Shown here piece after piece: positions 26,869 through 36,557 of a stretch of DNA of 64,000 bases (the stretch's first letter is position 1; every line of letters starts with the position of its first letter). Where the stretch lies: positions 45,001-109,000 of the forward strand of contig PIVX01000006.1 of assembly GCA_003353785.1 (NCBI GenBank), read 5' to 3'. Below the pieces are notes generated by a model, which worked only from the letters and a program-made list of their open reading frames with translations, was not told where the DNA came from and did no database searches. Source of the stretch: Gammaproteobacteria bacterium. Lineage in GTDB: Bacteria > Pseudomonadota > Gammaproteobacteria > PIVX01. The position numbers and the translations under genes are program-made.

Positions 26869-27669
26869 CTAAATTTTTCGTAGATCCATAATAGCCGAAT
26901 TGAAAAATTTAAGCCAAATTAAAATACTTATGCCAATCACAATCATTGGTATTGACAACAATTGTCCTTGAGTCATCCAATCAAAGAAGATAAAGCCTAA
27001 ATGCCGATCTGGCTCACGATAATATTCTATCATAAATCTAATTATTCCATAGCAGCATAAAAATAATGCAGTAATTTCTCCATTCCTTCTAGGCTTTCTA
27101 GAATATAACCATAATAGTCCAAACAATACTATTCCTTCTCCAAATGCTTCATATAATTGTGATGGATGACGAGCTAAACCGTCACTATGGGGGAAAATTA
27201 CCGCCCAAGGAACATCTGTAGTCCTACCATACAATCCTCCATTAATGAAATTACCTATTCTGCCACAAAACAAAGCAGGAGGAGTCATCAAAGCCACAAA
27301 ATCTAAAACTTCAACAAAGGGTTTGTGGTGCTTCTTACAATAAAAAATTAACGCAATCACTACTCCTATTAACCCTCCATGAAACGACATACCACCATGC
27401 CATATTTTAAATATTTCAAAAGGTTCATCGATAATTTGGTTAAAACCATAAAATAGCCAATAGCCTAATCGTCCACCTAAGATCACCCCCCAAGCTTGAA
27501 AAAATATTAAATCCGTTACCTGCTCTGCATGCCAATTAACTTGAGACTTAGCTCTGGCTCTGGCAACTAGCCAAGCAAGAAAAAAACCAACTATATAAGA
27601 TACTCCATACCATTTTATCGACAAAGGCCCTACTGTAAACAAAACTGGATCAAGATCATGGTAAAACAT
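26869..27669 (-). CDS. lgt: Prolipoprotein diacylglyceryl transferase
   Basis: 266 residues and seven membrane helices. The Lgt signature GRIGNFINGGLYGRTTDVPW (about 136-155) and the essential His in MSFHGGLIG are present, with HPSQLYEAFGEG downstream. It transfers diacylglycerol from phosphatidylglycerol to the lipobox cysteine of prelipoproteins, so it should serve MlaA and the caspase-like lipoprotein in this window. It begins 4 nt after ptsP and precedes thyA by 17 nt. Confidence 0.96.
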   Translation of the reverse strand: MFYHDLDPVLFTVGPLSIKWYGVSYIVGFFLAWLVARARAKSQVNWHAEQVTDLIFFQAWGVILGGRLGYWLFYGFNQIIDEPFEIFKIWHGGMSFHGGLIGVVIALIFYCKKHHKPFVEVLDFVALMTPPALFCGRIGNFINGGLYGRTTDVPWAVIFPHSDGLARHPSQLYEAFGEGIVLFGLLWLYSRKPRRNGEITALFLCCYGIIRFMIEYYREPDRHLGFIFFDWMTQGQLLSIPMIVIGISILIWLKFFNSAIMDLRKI

Positions 27670-27673
27670 CTTG

Positions 27674-29959
27674 TTATTTTTTCCCCGCTCTAATCAATCC
27701 ACCTAAACCAGCATCAACAAGGCGCTGATCTAATAATAAACGGATTTGAGATGCACTTTCTAGCTCTAATACTTCATTGAGGATTTTTCTAGCACTAGAC
27801 ATACTGAAACTTCTAATCACCCACTTAATTCTTGGCAAACTAGCTGCATTCATACTCAAAGTATCAAAACCCATTGCTAATAACAATATCACAGCTAGTG
27901 GTTCACTAGCCATCTCCCCACAAACTCCAACAACTTTTCCCTCACCATGGGCAGCATTAACAATCTGGATCAGTGCTCTAATAACGGCTGGATGTAACGA
28001 TTGGTAACAACTAGATATTCTAGCATTATTTCGATCAACCGCTAACAAGTATTGCACAAGATCATTTGTGCCAACAGATAAGAAATCTACTCTCCTACAA
28101 ATCTCTTTTGATAAATAAACAGCCGAAGGTACTTCTATCATAACACCGATTTCTGGCTTTTTAATATCAAATTTCTCTTCAATTAATTCATCATATGCCT
28201 GTTTAATCAAAGATAGTGATTCATCTACTTCTTCTATAGCCGTAATCATCGGTAACAAAATTTTTAAATTATCCAACTCGATACTTGCTTTTAACAAAGC
28301 CCGAACTTGAATTAGAAAAACTTCTGGATGATCTAATGTAACTCTAATACCACGCCAACCAAGAAATGGATTATCTTCTATAATTGGGAAATAAGGTAGA
28401 GATTTATCCCCACCGATATCCAAAGTTCGCATAGTGACACTTTTAGGGGCAATAGTTTTTAATAACTGTCGATAAATAATTCTCTGCTCTTCCTCAGTTG
28501 GAAAGCTTTCACGTGACATAAAAGGAACTTCTGTTCTATACAAACCTATCCCTTCACCCCCAACGCTTAAACTCATCCCTGCATCAGCAGCTAACCCAGC
28601 ATTTACGTATAATTTTATTCTATATCCATCTGGAGTCTCAGCAGGTTTAGTACGCAATTGTTCAAGACTTTGCTCTAACTCTTTTTCTTCTATAGCTAGT
28701 TTAGCAAAATTATCTAATAGGCTCTGAGAAGGATTAATATAGATCTTACCTAAATATCCGTCTATAACTATATCTGCAAGTTTAATCTTCTCAAAAGAAA
28801 CTCCTTTAATACCCATAACAGTAGGTAGCCTCATAGATTTGGCAATAATGGCAGTATGAGAGTTTGTCGAACCTTTTACCGATACTACCCCCCTTAGTCT
28901 CCCTTCTGGAACAGCAGCTAAATCACCGGGAGTAATTTCTTCGCCTAGCAAAATGGTATTTTCAGGATATTCTATTTTTTTTGGTTGCAGAGCCTGTAAA
29001 TGCGATAGAATTCTTCTGCCAAGATCTTTTATATCTGCTGCTCTTTCTTTTAAATATTCATCTTCCATAGCAGCAAATTGGTAAGTATATTTTTTAACAA
29101 CTTTCCTTAGAGCACCTTGTGCCCAATTACCCTCTTTAATCTGTTCTTTAACTTCATCATCAAGACTAGTACTATCTAATATACTAAGATATGCTTGAAA
29201 GATTGCTAATTCTTCTTTAGAAAGAGTATTACTAAGTCTGGCACTAAGCTTAGCAATATCATCCTTTGCCGATTGAATAGCGTTATCAAATATAACTAGT
29301 TCTTCTTGGATATTATTAGTTTTACGATTAGGCACAGCATCTAGATCTGCCAAAGGATAAACTATAATTCCGATCCCTATACCAACACCAGGAACTGCAG
29401 ATATACCGCTAAAAACAACATCTTTTCTTTTTTGCTTAGCTATACCGGAAGATAAAAGATCTCTCATCTCACCCGTATACTCTGAATTTGCAAACATTCC
29501 TGCCAATTGAGCTGATATAGTAACTAGAAAAGCCACCTCAGATTCATCAAATTTTATTTTTTCAGGCTGCTGAATAACAATCACACCCCTAACACGTTTA
29601 TGATGTATTATTGGCACCCCTAGAAAAGCATTATACTTATCCTCACCAGAGCCTGGATGATATAAAAATTTTTCATGCTGATTGGCATCTTCTAAATTAA
29701 TAGGTTCTTCACGCTGGCCAACATAGCCAACTAGCCCTTCTGACAAACCAAAACGAACATGCTTAACCATTTTCTCATTCAGTCCTTTAGTTGCAACAAG
29801 GACATACTGTGATTGGCGCTTATCAACCATATAAACTGTACATGCTTCAGCACGCAAAGATAATAAAACCTCAGACACTAAGATATTCAACGCATCTTCA
29901 AGAGATATAGCATTGTTAACTTTTTGTACTATATGGCTTAATATATTTAACTGTACCAT
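27674..29959 (-). CDS. ptsP: Phosphoenolpyruvate-protein phosphotransferase PtsP (EI-Ntr)
   Basis: 761 residues. An N-terminal GAF domain (about 5-155) distinguishes PtsP from sugar-PTS enzyme I. Then come the phospho-His domain (STNSHTAIIAKSM, His368) and the PEP-binding barrel (FRTEVPFMSR-like region reading LYRTEVPFMSRE, VPSAVYLSKEI, FLSVGTNDLVQY) with Cys in GVCGEMASEP. It takes phosphate from PEP to start the nitrogen phosphotransfer chain (NPr, PtsN), which regulates K+ and nitrogen responses. Its partners are not in the window. Confidence 0.95.
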   Translation of the reverse strand: MVQLNILSHIVQKVNNAISLEDALNILVSEVLLSLRAEACTVYMVDKRQSQYVLVATKGLNEKMVKHVRFGLSEGLVGYVGQREEPINLEDANQHEKFLYHPGSGEDKYNAFLGVPIIHHKRVRGVIVIQQPEKIKFDESEVAFLVTISAQLAGMFANSEYTGEMRDLLSSGIAKQKRKDVVFSGISAVPGVGIGIGIIVYPLADLDAVPNRKTNNIQEELVIFDNAIQSAKDDIAKLSARLSNTLSKEELAIFQAYLSILDSTSLDDEVKEQIKEGNWAQGALRKVVKKYTYQFAAMEDEYLKERAADIKDLGRRILSHLQALQPKKIEYPENTILLGEEITPGDLAAVPEGRLRGVVSVKGSTNSHTAIIAKSMRLPTVMGIKGVSFEKIKLADIVIDGYLGKIYINPSQSLLDNFAKLAIEEKELEQSLEQLRTKPAETPDGYRIKLYVNAGLAADAGMSLSVGGEGIGLYRTEVPFMSRESFPTEEEQRIIYRQLLKTIAPKSVTMRTLDIGGDKSLPYFPIIEDNPFLGWRGIRVTLDHPEVFLIQVRALLKASIELDNLKILLPMITAIEEVDESLSLIKQAYDELIEEKFDIKKPEIGVMIEVPSAVYLSKEICRRVDFLSVGTNDLVQYLLAVDRNNARISSCYQSLHPAVIRALIQIVNAAHGEGKVVGVCGEMASEPLAVILLLAMGFDTLSMNAASLPRIKWVIRSFSMSSARKILNEVLELESASQIRLLLDQRLVDAGLGGLIRAGKK

Positions 29960-29972
29960 GTAAAATCTATTT

Positions 29973-30446
29973 CTATGTTAATAAAAATTTATTAAATTCT
30001 GCTAAAACTTTTCTATATACTTTCTTTTTAAAAAAGATCACATTGTTGATTGGATACCAATAATTAACCCAAATCCAATCGACAAATTCAGGATATTCTG
30101 TACTATCAAGACAAATACAATTATCCTCAGAAATTAGCTTTAATAAAAACCATTTCTGTTTTTGACCAAAAATTTTGGGCTCTGAACGTCTAATAAACTG
30201 CGTAGGAAGGCGATAACTATACCAATGTTTTGATTCTGCTAATATTTCTACATCATCTGAATTTAAACCAACTTCCTCATACAATTCACGATACATACCA
30301 TCAACAGTAGATTCATTCTCATCAAGGCCTCCTTGCGGAAATTGCCATGCATCTTTTTGCACCCTTTGTCCCCAAAAAACATTTCTTGCTTCGTTCATCA
30401 AGATAATACCAATATTTAGCCGAAACTCTGTGCTATTTTTAGACAT
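29973..30446 (-). CDS. rppH: RNA pyrophosphohydrolase
   Basis: 157 residues. The Nudix box is GGLDENESTVDGMYRELYEEVGL (about 40-62), here cited by its key residues: G40, E46 and the REL-EE-G core. The N-terminal LNIGIILMNEARNVFWGQR and WQFPQGG are RppH-typical. It removes pyrophosphate from mRNA 5' ends to trigger RNase E decay; leaderless transcripts as proposed here would also be substrates. A GAGGG site precedes the ATG. It is first in the rppH-ptsP-lgt-thyA operon. Confidence 0.95.
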   Translation of the reverse strand: MSKNSTEFRLNIGIILMNEARNVFWGQRVQKDAWQFPQGGLDENESTVDGMYRELYEEVGLNSDDVEILAESKHWYSYRLPTQFIRRSEPKIFGQKQKWFLLKLISEDNCICLDSTEYPEFVDWIWVNYWYPINNVIFFKKKVYRKVLAEFNKFLLT

Positions 30447-30613
30447 ACATACAATCCCTCAGTTTAACCATTTTCTATTAAATAGAGCCATTCATCAAAT
30501 AATACTGAATTTAATTGTTCAACATCTAGTCTTTGATTTTATTTACACTCACCATATACATATAACCGCTAAGAATTTTTGTTCATTTTCTTACAGGCAA
30601 GATAATAATATTC

Positions 30614-30637
30614 TAGGTATATATAAGGATATACCTA
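30614..30637. promoter_or_regulatory. Perfect 9-bp palindrome, possible hairpin or operator
   Basis: TAGGTATAT (30614-30622) and ATATACCTA (30629-30637) with a 6-nt loop, followed about 19 nt later by a run of eight T. It lies between rppH (starting at 30446, minus) and the end of the inverse-autotransporter gene (30719, minus), so it may be a terminator of plus-strand reads or a protein-binding site. Confidence 0.4.
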
Positions 30638-30718
30638 ATAACAGACAAATATTAGATTTTTTTTAAGGTAAAAATTCCTAAGGCTTGTAATCATTAAAAT
30701 AGCTGAACAACGTCATGC

Positions 30719-33337
30719 TTAAATTTGTGATTTTTTAAAAAAAGCAAAATTACTTTTTTTCTTAGTATTCTGCTGAGCTTGAAGTGCTAACTTTGCAAGA
30801 TAAGTACGCTCACTTTTTAATTCAACTATCTCCCGAAGAGCTTCATCTAAAAACTCTGTAGTTTTAATAACGGAATCAGATGTAAGAATATGTGTTCTTC
30901 TTAAACTTTGAATATTATCATCTTTCTTGATTAGCGAAGATTCCAGTGAATTAATCCTAGAGCTTGCCAACCCATTTTGCTGAGCCAGCATTTTATTGTT
31001 ATTTTGCATTTGAACAAACTCTTTTTGTTTTTTAATTTGGGCATTTCTTTGTTGCTCAATTTGTTGTTGCTGGATCCTTATAGTCTCATCATCAGAAGAT
31101 TTTTGCTGGTTAAATTTTTGTTGTTGTAACCGCATAGTGTTTTCATAAGATTCCTGTTGCTGCTCAAACTGTTGTTTCTGGAGATTCTTAGCATTCTCAT
31201 TGGAAATTTTTTGCTGGTCAAATTTCTGTTGCTGAAGTTTCATTTGCTCTTTAAATGCAGAATCTTGTTGGCTTAATCTATCATTTGTATTTAACAACTT
31301 TTCATTCAGTTTTTTTGCAGTTGCTGCAAGACTATTTATGTCATTCTGCATGTTACTCTGCATCTTATTTTTAGATACTTTGTTTTTTTGTAAATTATTT
31401 TCTAGCTCTGATATTTTTTGTTGCTTCTGATTCAATGTTTCTTGTGTCTTAGATAAGTCACTCTTTAAAGCAGTGGATTCCATAATCATCTCACTGACCT
31501 GTTGCTGCATTTTTTCACTCATTTTTGAAGAATTATTTTGCAAATGCTCTTGCATTTCAAGTAATGCTTCATTTCTTTGTTGTTCTTGCTCGTTTAAATA
31601 TTTTTCCTTTGAATCTAGCTGATACTGCGCATTTAACAAATTAGATTCTAATTCACGTGTTTGTTGTTCAAGCTCTAATATTTGTTTTTGCATGTTTTTC
31701 TTCACAACATTAGCAGCTTTTTCTTCTTTGCATTGAGTTTTTCTAAGAGTATGCAATTTCTCCACTACATGAGAAATATCAGCTGAACTCATGTTACGAT
31801 GACGAGTATGTGTTTTATTCATTGATTCTTTTTCTTTATTAAGTTCCCTAATTCTTTGCTTTAGTTTTTCTATTTCATCTTCTAAGCCACCAATATTTTC
31901 TTTCTCATCTCTTAACTCATCCTTATAAGAATTTTGTTGATCCTGCAAATTCTTCATGTTATCAATCCAGTTTTGCTTTCTATCATTATATTCTTTTTCT
32001 TTTCTTTCTAGCTGATCTTTTAAGTTGCTATTATCCTGATTATGTTGCTGTAATTTTTCTTCTTGTTCCTTTAATTTATTCTTTAATTTCCGATTAGTAT
32101 CTAATAAATTAATTCCACCATAGAATTTAACAAAGGCATTCGTCATTTTTACATCATTCTCGGTCACTCTATTATTATCAACTGTTACTCCATTAATCCT
32201 TACTACAACATTAGCCGTATCTTCTAACTTACTTAGCTGACTAATATAAAAAACATGGTCACCTTGCTTTGTATTCATATTATTCAAAACAATAACTAAG
32301 TTAATGTTTTCATCCTGGCTTTTCTTTATTAGAGCTACCATTTCTTCATCACCAAAATTGTCTGCATATGTCACCCCAGAATCAGTGTATGCTGTTAACC
32401 TCTTGTTAGTTACATCAGCACAAGCAATAACTGTTTTCCTATTCTTGGCTCCATTTACTGTGATATTTATAGAATCTATTGGCTCATCACCAACCGCAGT
32501 TACCGCATCAACATCCCTAATAGGTAACATATTCATTTTTTTCTCTAACCTAGTAAGACTAAGATGCTTCTTATTAGTCTTATCAAAATTGTAACCAACC
32601 GTTATACCACCAAAATAAACTAGTTTACGTTGATTATCATAGCTTATTTCTCCATCAATCTGGAAAAATTCATATACCTTATACCCTAAAACCCCTCTAA
32701 AACCATTTCTAGTTTCGATATGCTTGTCCGAACTAGCAAAACGATAATATGCAGCCCTAACCGTAAGTTCTGGCAAAGCTGGCAACTGAGTACCAATGTC
32801 TATATCAAAACCTGGTAAAGCTTGCTCAACTTTCTTAGATGTCTTTAATTCAATATCTACTGTAGAACCTGATTTTATATACTTTGATAAAACATTCTTA
32901 ACTTCTGACACTGAGAATGTTCTTTTTTGCGGTAAATAAAGATTAAATCTAAATTCAAAAAATTTCTTGAACCACTCTGCTCCAATGGTTGCTTGATGAA
33001 TAGTATTATTCCTTGAAGATCTTCTAATATCATAGAAACCGTACAGCCCAAAGATATTATTATGAATCAAATGACGGACTCCAATACCCATATTAGCTTC
33101 AAGAGCGCTTCTAGTATCTGACATTCCAATCAATGATAAATGGATCATAGAATCTCGACGCTGGTAAATAGGGATCAAGGTTGATGGACGTACAATACTT
33201 CTACGATTACCTACTTTTCCTTCAATTTGAACTCGAGGGCTGTATTTATTATTATCAGAAGGGATTGAATACCCACAAAGAGGTAGTAAAAGCATCCATA
33301 CTATTATGTAAGATATGTGATATTTAAATTTTGCCAT
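30719..33337 (-). CDS. Inverse autotransporter-type barrel with Q/N-rich coiled-coil passenger
   Basis: 872 residues. Signal peptide (about 1-24), then an invasin/intimin-like beta barrel (about 35-255; GIGVRHLIHNNIFGLYGFYD and ATIGAEWFKKFFEFRFNLY are characteristic), and the junction LPIRDVDAVTA (271-281). A small alpha/beta domain follows (about 285-410), then a very long Gln/Asn-rich coiled coil (about 413-850). Inverse autotransporters insert the N-terminal barrel in the outer membrane and export the C-terminal part to the surface, usually as Ig-like domains. Here the passenger is coiled coil. A shorter paralogue lies upstream on the same strand. Confidence 0.8.
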   Translation of the reverse strand: MAKFKYHISYIIVWMLLLPLCGYSIPSDNNKYSPRVQIEGKVGNRRSIVRPSTLIPIYQRRDSMIHLSLIGMSDTRSALEANMGIGVRHLIHNNIFGLYGFYDIRRSSRNNTIHQATIGAEWFKKFFEFRFNLYLPQKRTFSVSEVKNVLSKYIKSGSTVDIELKTSKKVEQALPGFDIDIGTQLPALPELTVRAAYYRFASSDKHIETRNGFRGVLGYKVYEFFQIDGEISYDNQRKLVYFGGITVGYNFDKTNKKHLSLTRLEKKMNMLPIRDVDAVTAVGDEPIDSINITVNGAKNRKTVIACADVTNKRLTAYTDSGVTYADNFGDEEMVALIKKSQDENINLVIVLNNMNTKQGDHVFYISQLSKLEDTANVVVRINGVTVDNNRVTENDVKMTNAFVKFYGGINLLDTNRKLKNKLKEQEEKLQQHNQDNSNLKDQLERKEKEYNDRKQNWIDNMKNLQDQQNSYKDELRDEKENIGGLEDEIEKLKQRIRELNKEKESMNKTHTRHRNMSSADISHVVEKLHTLRKTQCKEEKAANVVKKNMQKQILELEQQTRELESNLLNAQYQLDSKEKYLNEQEQQRNEALLEMQEHLQNNSSKMSEKMQQQVSEMIMESTALKSDLSKTQETLNQKQQKISELENNLQKNKVSKNKMQSNMQNDINSLAATAKKLNEKLLNTNDRLSQQDSAFKEQMKLQQQKFDQQKISNENAKNLQKQQFEQQQESYENTMRLQQQKFNQQKSSDDETIRIQQQQIEQQRNAQIKKQKEFVQMQNNNKMLAQQNGLASSRINSLESSLIKKDDNIQSLRRTHILTSDSVIKTTEFLDEALREIVELKSERTYLAKLALQAQQNTKKKSNFAFFKKSQI

Positions 33338-33646
33338 ACTAACTACTTAATATACAGGATTTTGTAGTTTTTTACTAGTTATATTAGCTATTTTTTTTAA
33401 ATCTGATATTTAAATAACAACTTAAGAACAAAAAATGGTTCTACTTACCAATGAGTACTCTAAAATAAAAATAAATATTGAAAAAGCTAATAATACACGT
33501 TTAGAATTTGATAATTTTTAGGTCTTTGTGCTTTGCTATTTATCAAGAACTATCCTTTGCCCTAGTGATAGTGCTTACTACTTATTTCTTGCCTAAATTG
33601 AATTTATACAATATTAATTTTCGCAGCAGCCTTTTTCTGATTGGCA
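33338..33646. other. Intergenic region between the two inverse-autotransporter genes
   Basis: 309 nt, AT-rich. A TATATT lies about 17 nt before the start of the downstream gene (minus strand), but the -35 is poor and there is no Shine-Dalgarno sequence. A 29-codon plus-strand frame near 33433 has no supporting features. Nothing else was seen. Confidence 0.35.
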
Positions 33647-36001
33647 TTACTTGTTTTGCTTCGTTTTCTTTAACTTAAAGCCGCCGTTATTTATGGCACC
33701 AAAAAGTCCTCCACCACCTGCTTTATTTGCTCGACCAAGCTTCTTCTTTTTCCTAGCTTTTCCACCAAGCTTAATACCAGCCTTTGTAGCCATTTCTCTT
33801 AGGTATTTATCAAACGAATTTTTAAACATCTCCTCAACTTTCTTATCCTTAACAACCCTGTCCTTCGAGCCCACATATTGACTTGCAGCGTCTATACCAT
33901 TTTCTTTAATATATTCTGATACTCTACTATTAAAGACCATCGCAATAGCTGGACTATCTATGGAACCATCTTCTTTTCTATCTCTAAAATAATTTTCAAA
34001 TCCAAACTTAGAATCAATTTTCTCTCCATTAGCAATTTGTCTTTCTCGTTGTTGTTTCTTTAGCACATCCATATTAGGACCGCCTGTACCAGCTTGTTTA
34101 CCATTATCCGCCACATCTGCTTTTAGTTTTGCTTTTAAACGAGCTTTAGTGTTTTTTATATCTTCTTTTTGTTTCTCAGTACGCTCTATTTTTATTTCAT
34201 CACGCTTTTTAGGCTCAGGATCCTTATTGGCTCCAGCTAGGAATGCAGCTAATTTAGCTTTAACTGATTGCTTCGCATTGTTTCCACCATTATTATTTTG
34301 CTTCGTATCTTTTGCTCTTGCTGTTCTTAGTCTTTTTTGTTGTTGTCTATATTCTCTATTTTGCTTATCTTTCTGAGCTTTCTTTTTTATCTCTCTTTTT
34401 TTCCAATCTGGGATACTCTTACTTGCTTCTGTAAGCTGTAATTTAGTATTAGCAAGCTCATCAGATAATTCTTGAATTCTTTGCTCGCTTTTTAGTTCTG
34501 ATTTAGTTTGAACTGTTCCAGATTGCTCATCCTTATGCTGTTTTTTAAGTTCTTCATATTTTTCCTTCTCATTAGCTAGATCTTTTTCTAGAGCATTTAA
34601 ATTCCTTTTATATTTTTCTTTATTTGTTTGCTCTGATAGGAGTTTCTCTGTTAATACAGTTTTATCATCAGATACTGCATTCTTATAAGTTTCTGCTTTT
34701 AATTCAGCTTCATCTTTAAGAATTTCTGCCTCTTTAGCTTTCTTCTCAGCTTCTTCTCTAAGTCTTTTTTCTGTGGCTAAAGCAAGATCAGCTTTTTCTT
34801 TTGCTTTTTGATAAACATCTGATCTTATTTGACTAGCAAGAACGTCTATCTTCTGTTTGAATTTTGAACTAATAGCAGTACTTGTATTACCCAAAGACTC
34901 CAAAGCAAGAATCTCTGCTTTACTGGTCAAATCTCTAATACTGGCTACACCATCAGCTGATACATTACATTTTCGTACATCATCTATTTTCTGGTTTCTC
35001 TTGGCTGCTTTCTTAAATGCTGATTCTATATCAGCTCCTATAGTTGTTCCTTCTTCCTCAAGCTTATCACCTTTCAACGGATCATAGCCCGGTGCAATCA
35101 TAATTTGCATTCCAGGAAGATTCTCATTAAGAAGCGTTGTACTTGCATTACTCTCAGCAGTGATAACATCGATATCTCTAACTGGCAGCTGAGTCATCTT
35201 TACATGACTCCATGGCTTATTGGCACTATTCTTGCCTAAAGTCCAACCTAAACGTACTCCAAAATAACTAACAAATTTACGATTAGTGTCATAGTTCATT
35301 TCTCCTTCAAGAACTAACCAATGCAACACATTGTAATTACTACGTAATCTTCCGCCTATCGTAGAATCTACATTTTTTCCACTAAAATGATAGTACGCAG
35401 CAAATAATTCCAAACGAGATAATTTATTATGAGAACCACCAACTTCTATATCAAAACCAGCAACACCCTGCTCAACTACACTTTTATTCTTTATATTGAA
35501 TTGAGTTGTATTCATGTGTGAATCATAACGCGCTCGATAGCAATTATAGTTTGAAAGGGCATATTTCTTTTGTGTTGGGATATAACCATTAATACGGATT
35601 TCTAAATTCTTTGAGAAGGCCTCTATACCTACCGTTACCTGTTGTAACAAATTATTATTTTCTGTTGAACGCAAATCATAGAATACATATTCTCCTAATA
35701 TCCATGCTGGATTGATAAATGAACGATAACCTATACCTAAATTACCTTCTAAATGTTTCGCATCATCTTTTAAACCGATGATTGTTAAATAACCCATATG
35801 GCTATCTAGCTTTTGAAATATTGGTAATACAAAACCTAATCTTGCTATATTACGTTTTGACGATTTCTTGCTGCTATAACCTAGTTTACCAGTCATTTCG
35901 ATCCTGGTTTCATAAGCAGAATTTTCATTGATTGCTTGAGATATAGAGAATGATAATAGTAATACACTAGAAAGTAGTATTTTTAAGATGATATTGTTCA
36001 A
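33647..36001 (-). CDS. Inverse autotransporter-type barrel with Lys-rich coiled coil and basic C-terminal domain
   Basis: 784 residues; start TTG behind GGGG. Signal peptide (about 1-23), barrel (about 30-258; NLGIGYRSFINPAWILGEYVFYD, key residues GIGYR and FYD) and junction LPVRDIDVITA (272-282), nearly the same as in the paralogue at 30719. The passenger has a Lys/Glu/Ala-rich coiled coil (about 395-560), a basic Q/K/R-rich segment (560-690) and a small C-terminal region ending in Gly-rich, strongly basic residues (KKKKLGRANK, GGFKLKKTK). The passengers of the two paralogues differ completely. Surface display is inferred from the family. Confidence 0.78.
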   Translation of the reverse strand: MNNIILKILLSSVLLLSFSISQAINENSAYETRIEMTGKLGYSSKKSSKRNIARLGFVLPIFQKLDSHMGYLTIIGLKDDAKHLEGNLGIGYRSFINPAWILGEYVFYDLRSTENNNLLQQVTVGIEAFSKNLEIRINGYIPTQKKYALSNYNCYRARYDSHMNTTQFNIKNKSVVEQGVAGFDIEVGGSHNKLSRLELFAAYYHFSGKNVDSTIGGRLRSNYNVLHWLVLEGEMNYDTNRKFVSYFGVRLGWTLGKNSANKPWSHVKMTQLPVRDIDVITAESNASTTLLNENLPGMQIMIAPGYDPLKGDKLEEEGTTIGADIESAFKKAAKRNQKIDDVRKCNVSADGVASIRDLTSKAEILALESLGNTSTAISSKFKQKIDVLASQIRSDVYQKAKEKADLALATEKRLREEAEKKAKEAEILKDEAELKAETYKNAVSDDKTVLTEKLLSEQTNKEKYKRNLNALEKDLANEKEKYEELKKQHKDEQSGTVQTKSELKSEQRIQELSDELANTKLQLTEASKSIPDWKKREIKKKAQKDKQNREYRQQQKRLRTARAKDTKQNNNGGNNAKQSVKAKLAAFLAGANKDPEPKKRDEIKIERTEKQKEDIKNTKARLKAKLKADVADNGKQAGTGGPNMDVLKKQQRERQIANGEKIDSKFGFENYFRDRKEDGSIDSPAIAMVFNSRVSEYIKENGIDAASQYVGSKDRVVKDKKVEEMFKNSFDKYLREMATKAGIKLGGKARKKKKLGRANKAGGGGLFGAINNGGFKLKKTKQNK

Positions 36002-36375
36002 AAATTTGCCCCACAGAAAAATTATTATTCATCCATGAGTTACCTATTTGTCCATTATTTTAGCTAGTTATCATATCAAATGGTATTTATATATACATAG
36101 TGTACAGTTTTTTTATAAAAAATGCAACCATTATCTAACTTATTTTATTTATATACTATAAAGTATTTTTTTTATACTAGCTAGTCAACAATGTTTTAAG
36201 ATAAGAGTTTTTTAGATTAATTGCAATTCACTTAACCTATTGATAATTAACAAATATTTAATCAGCTAACTTTATCTAAGAGTGGCTCAACCTAGGAAAT
36301 ACTATAGCTTTATGCTGAGAATATTTTTTTATCAATCACGTCATAAACACCACGCTGATGGTGGGGAATATAAGA
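36002..36375. other. Long AT-rich upstream region of the inverse-autotransporter gene
   Basis: No gene. Several TATA-like stretches (near 36090-36180) could supply promoters for the minus-strand gene at 36001. The last 35 nt (GATGGTGGGGAATATA) resemble minus-strand sequence near 24980. Confidence 0.35.
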
Positions 36376-36526
36376 ATCTACTTGAACCTGATTTTTGTTC
36401 ACGCAAGAACCTACTAAGCCAAACCCTCAGGATGTAAAGTCTATGAAATGGTAACTAATCCTAGTGCAAAACAAAGTCCGAGCAACAACACTTATTAAAA
36501 TTTTTCCTACTTTAAGGAATATCAAC
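36376..36526 (+). repeat. Dispersed repeat family, copy A
   Basis: About 150 bp. It begins AATCTACTTGAACCTG, has an inner block GGATGTAAAGTCTATG shared with copy B (GAGATGTAAAGTATGT), and ends in a diverged tail TTTAAGGAATATCAA. It points toward the 3' end of the gene at 36558. Other copies are at 38415, 53212 and 61012. Confidence 0.55.
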
Positions 36527-36557
36527 CAATGCGGCTAGCAAACCAATTAATATATAA

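Noticed and set aside
30430-30666. 78-codon plus-strand frame upstream of rppH
   Set aside because: Partly overlaps the rppH start and crosses the palindrome; composition is random AT-rich and no ribosome-binding site was seen.
32304-32594. Plus-strand frame inside the inverse-autotransporter gene
   Set aside because: Shadow of the coding frame on the other strand; low-complexity translation.
33651-33881. Phe/Pro-rich plus-strand frame opposite the basic C-terminal domain
   Set aside because: Its composition is the complement of Lys/Gly codons of the real gene.
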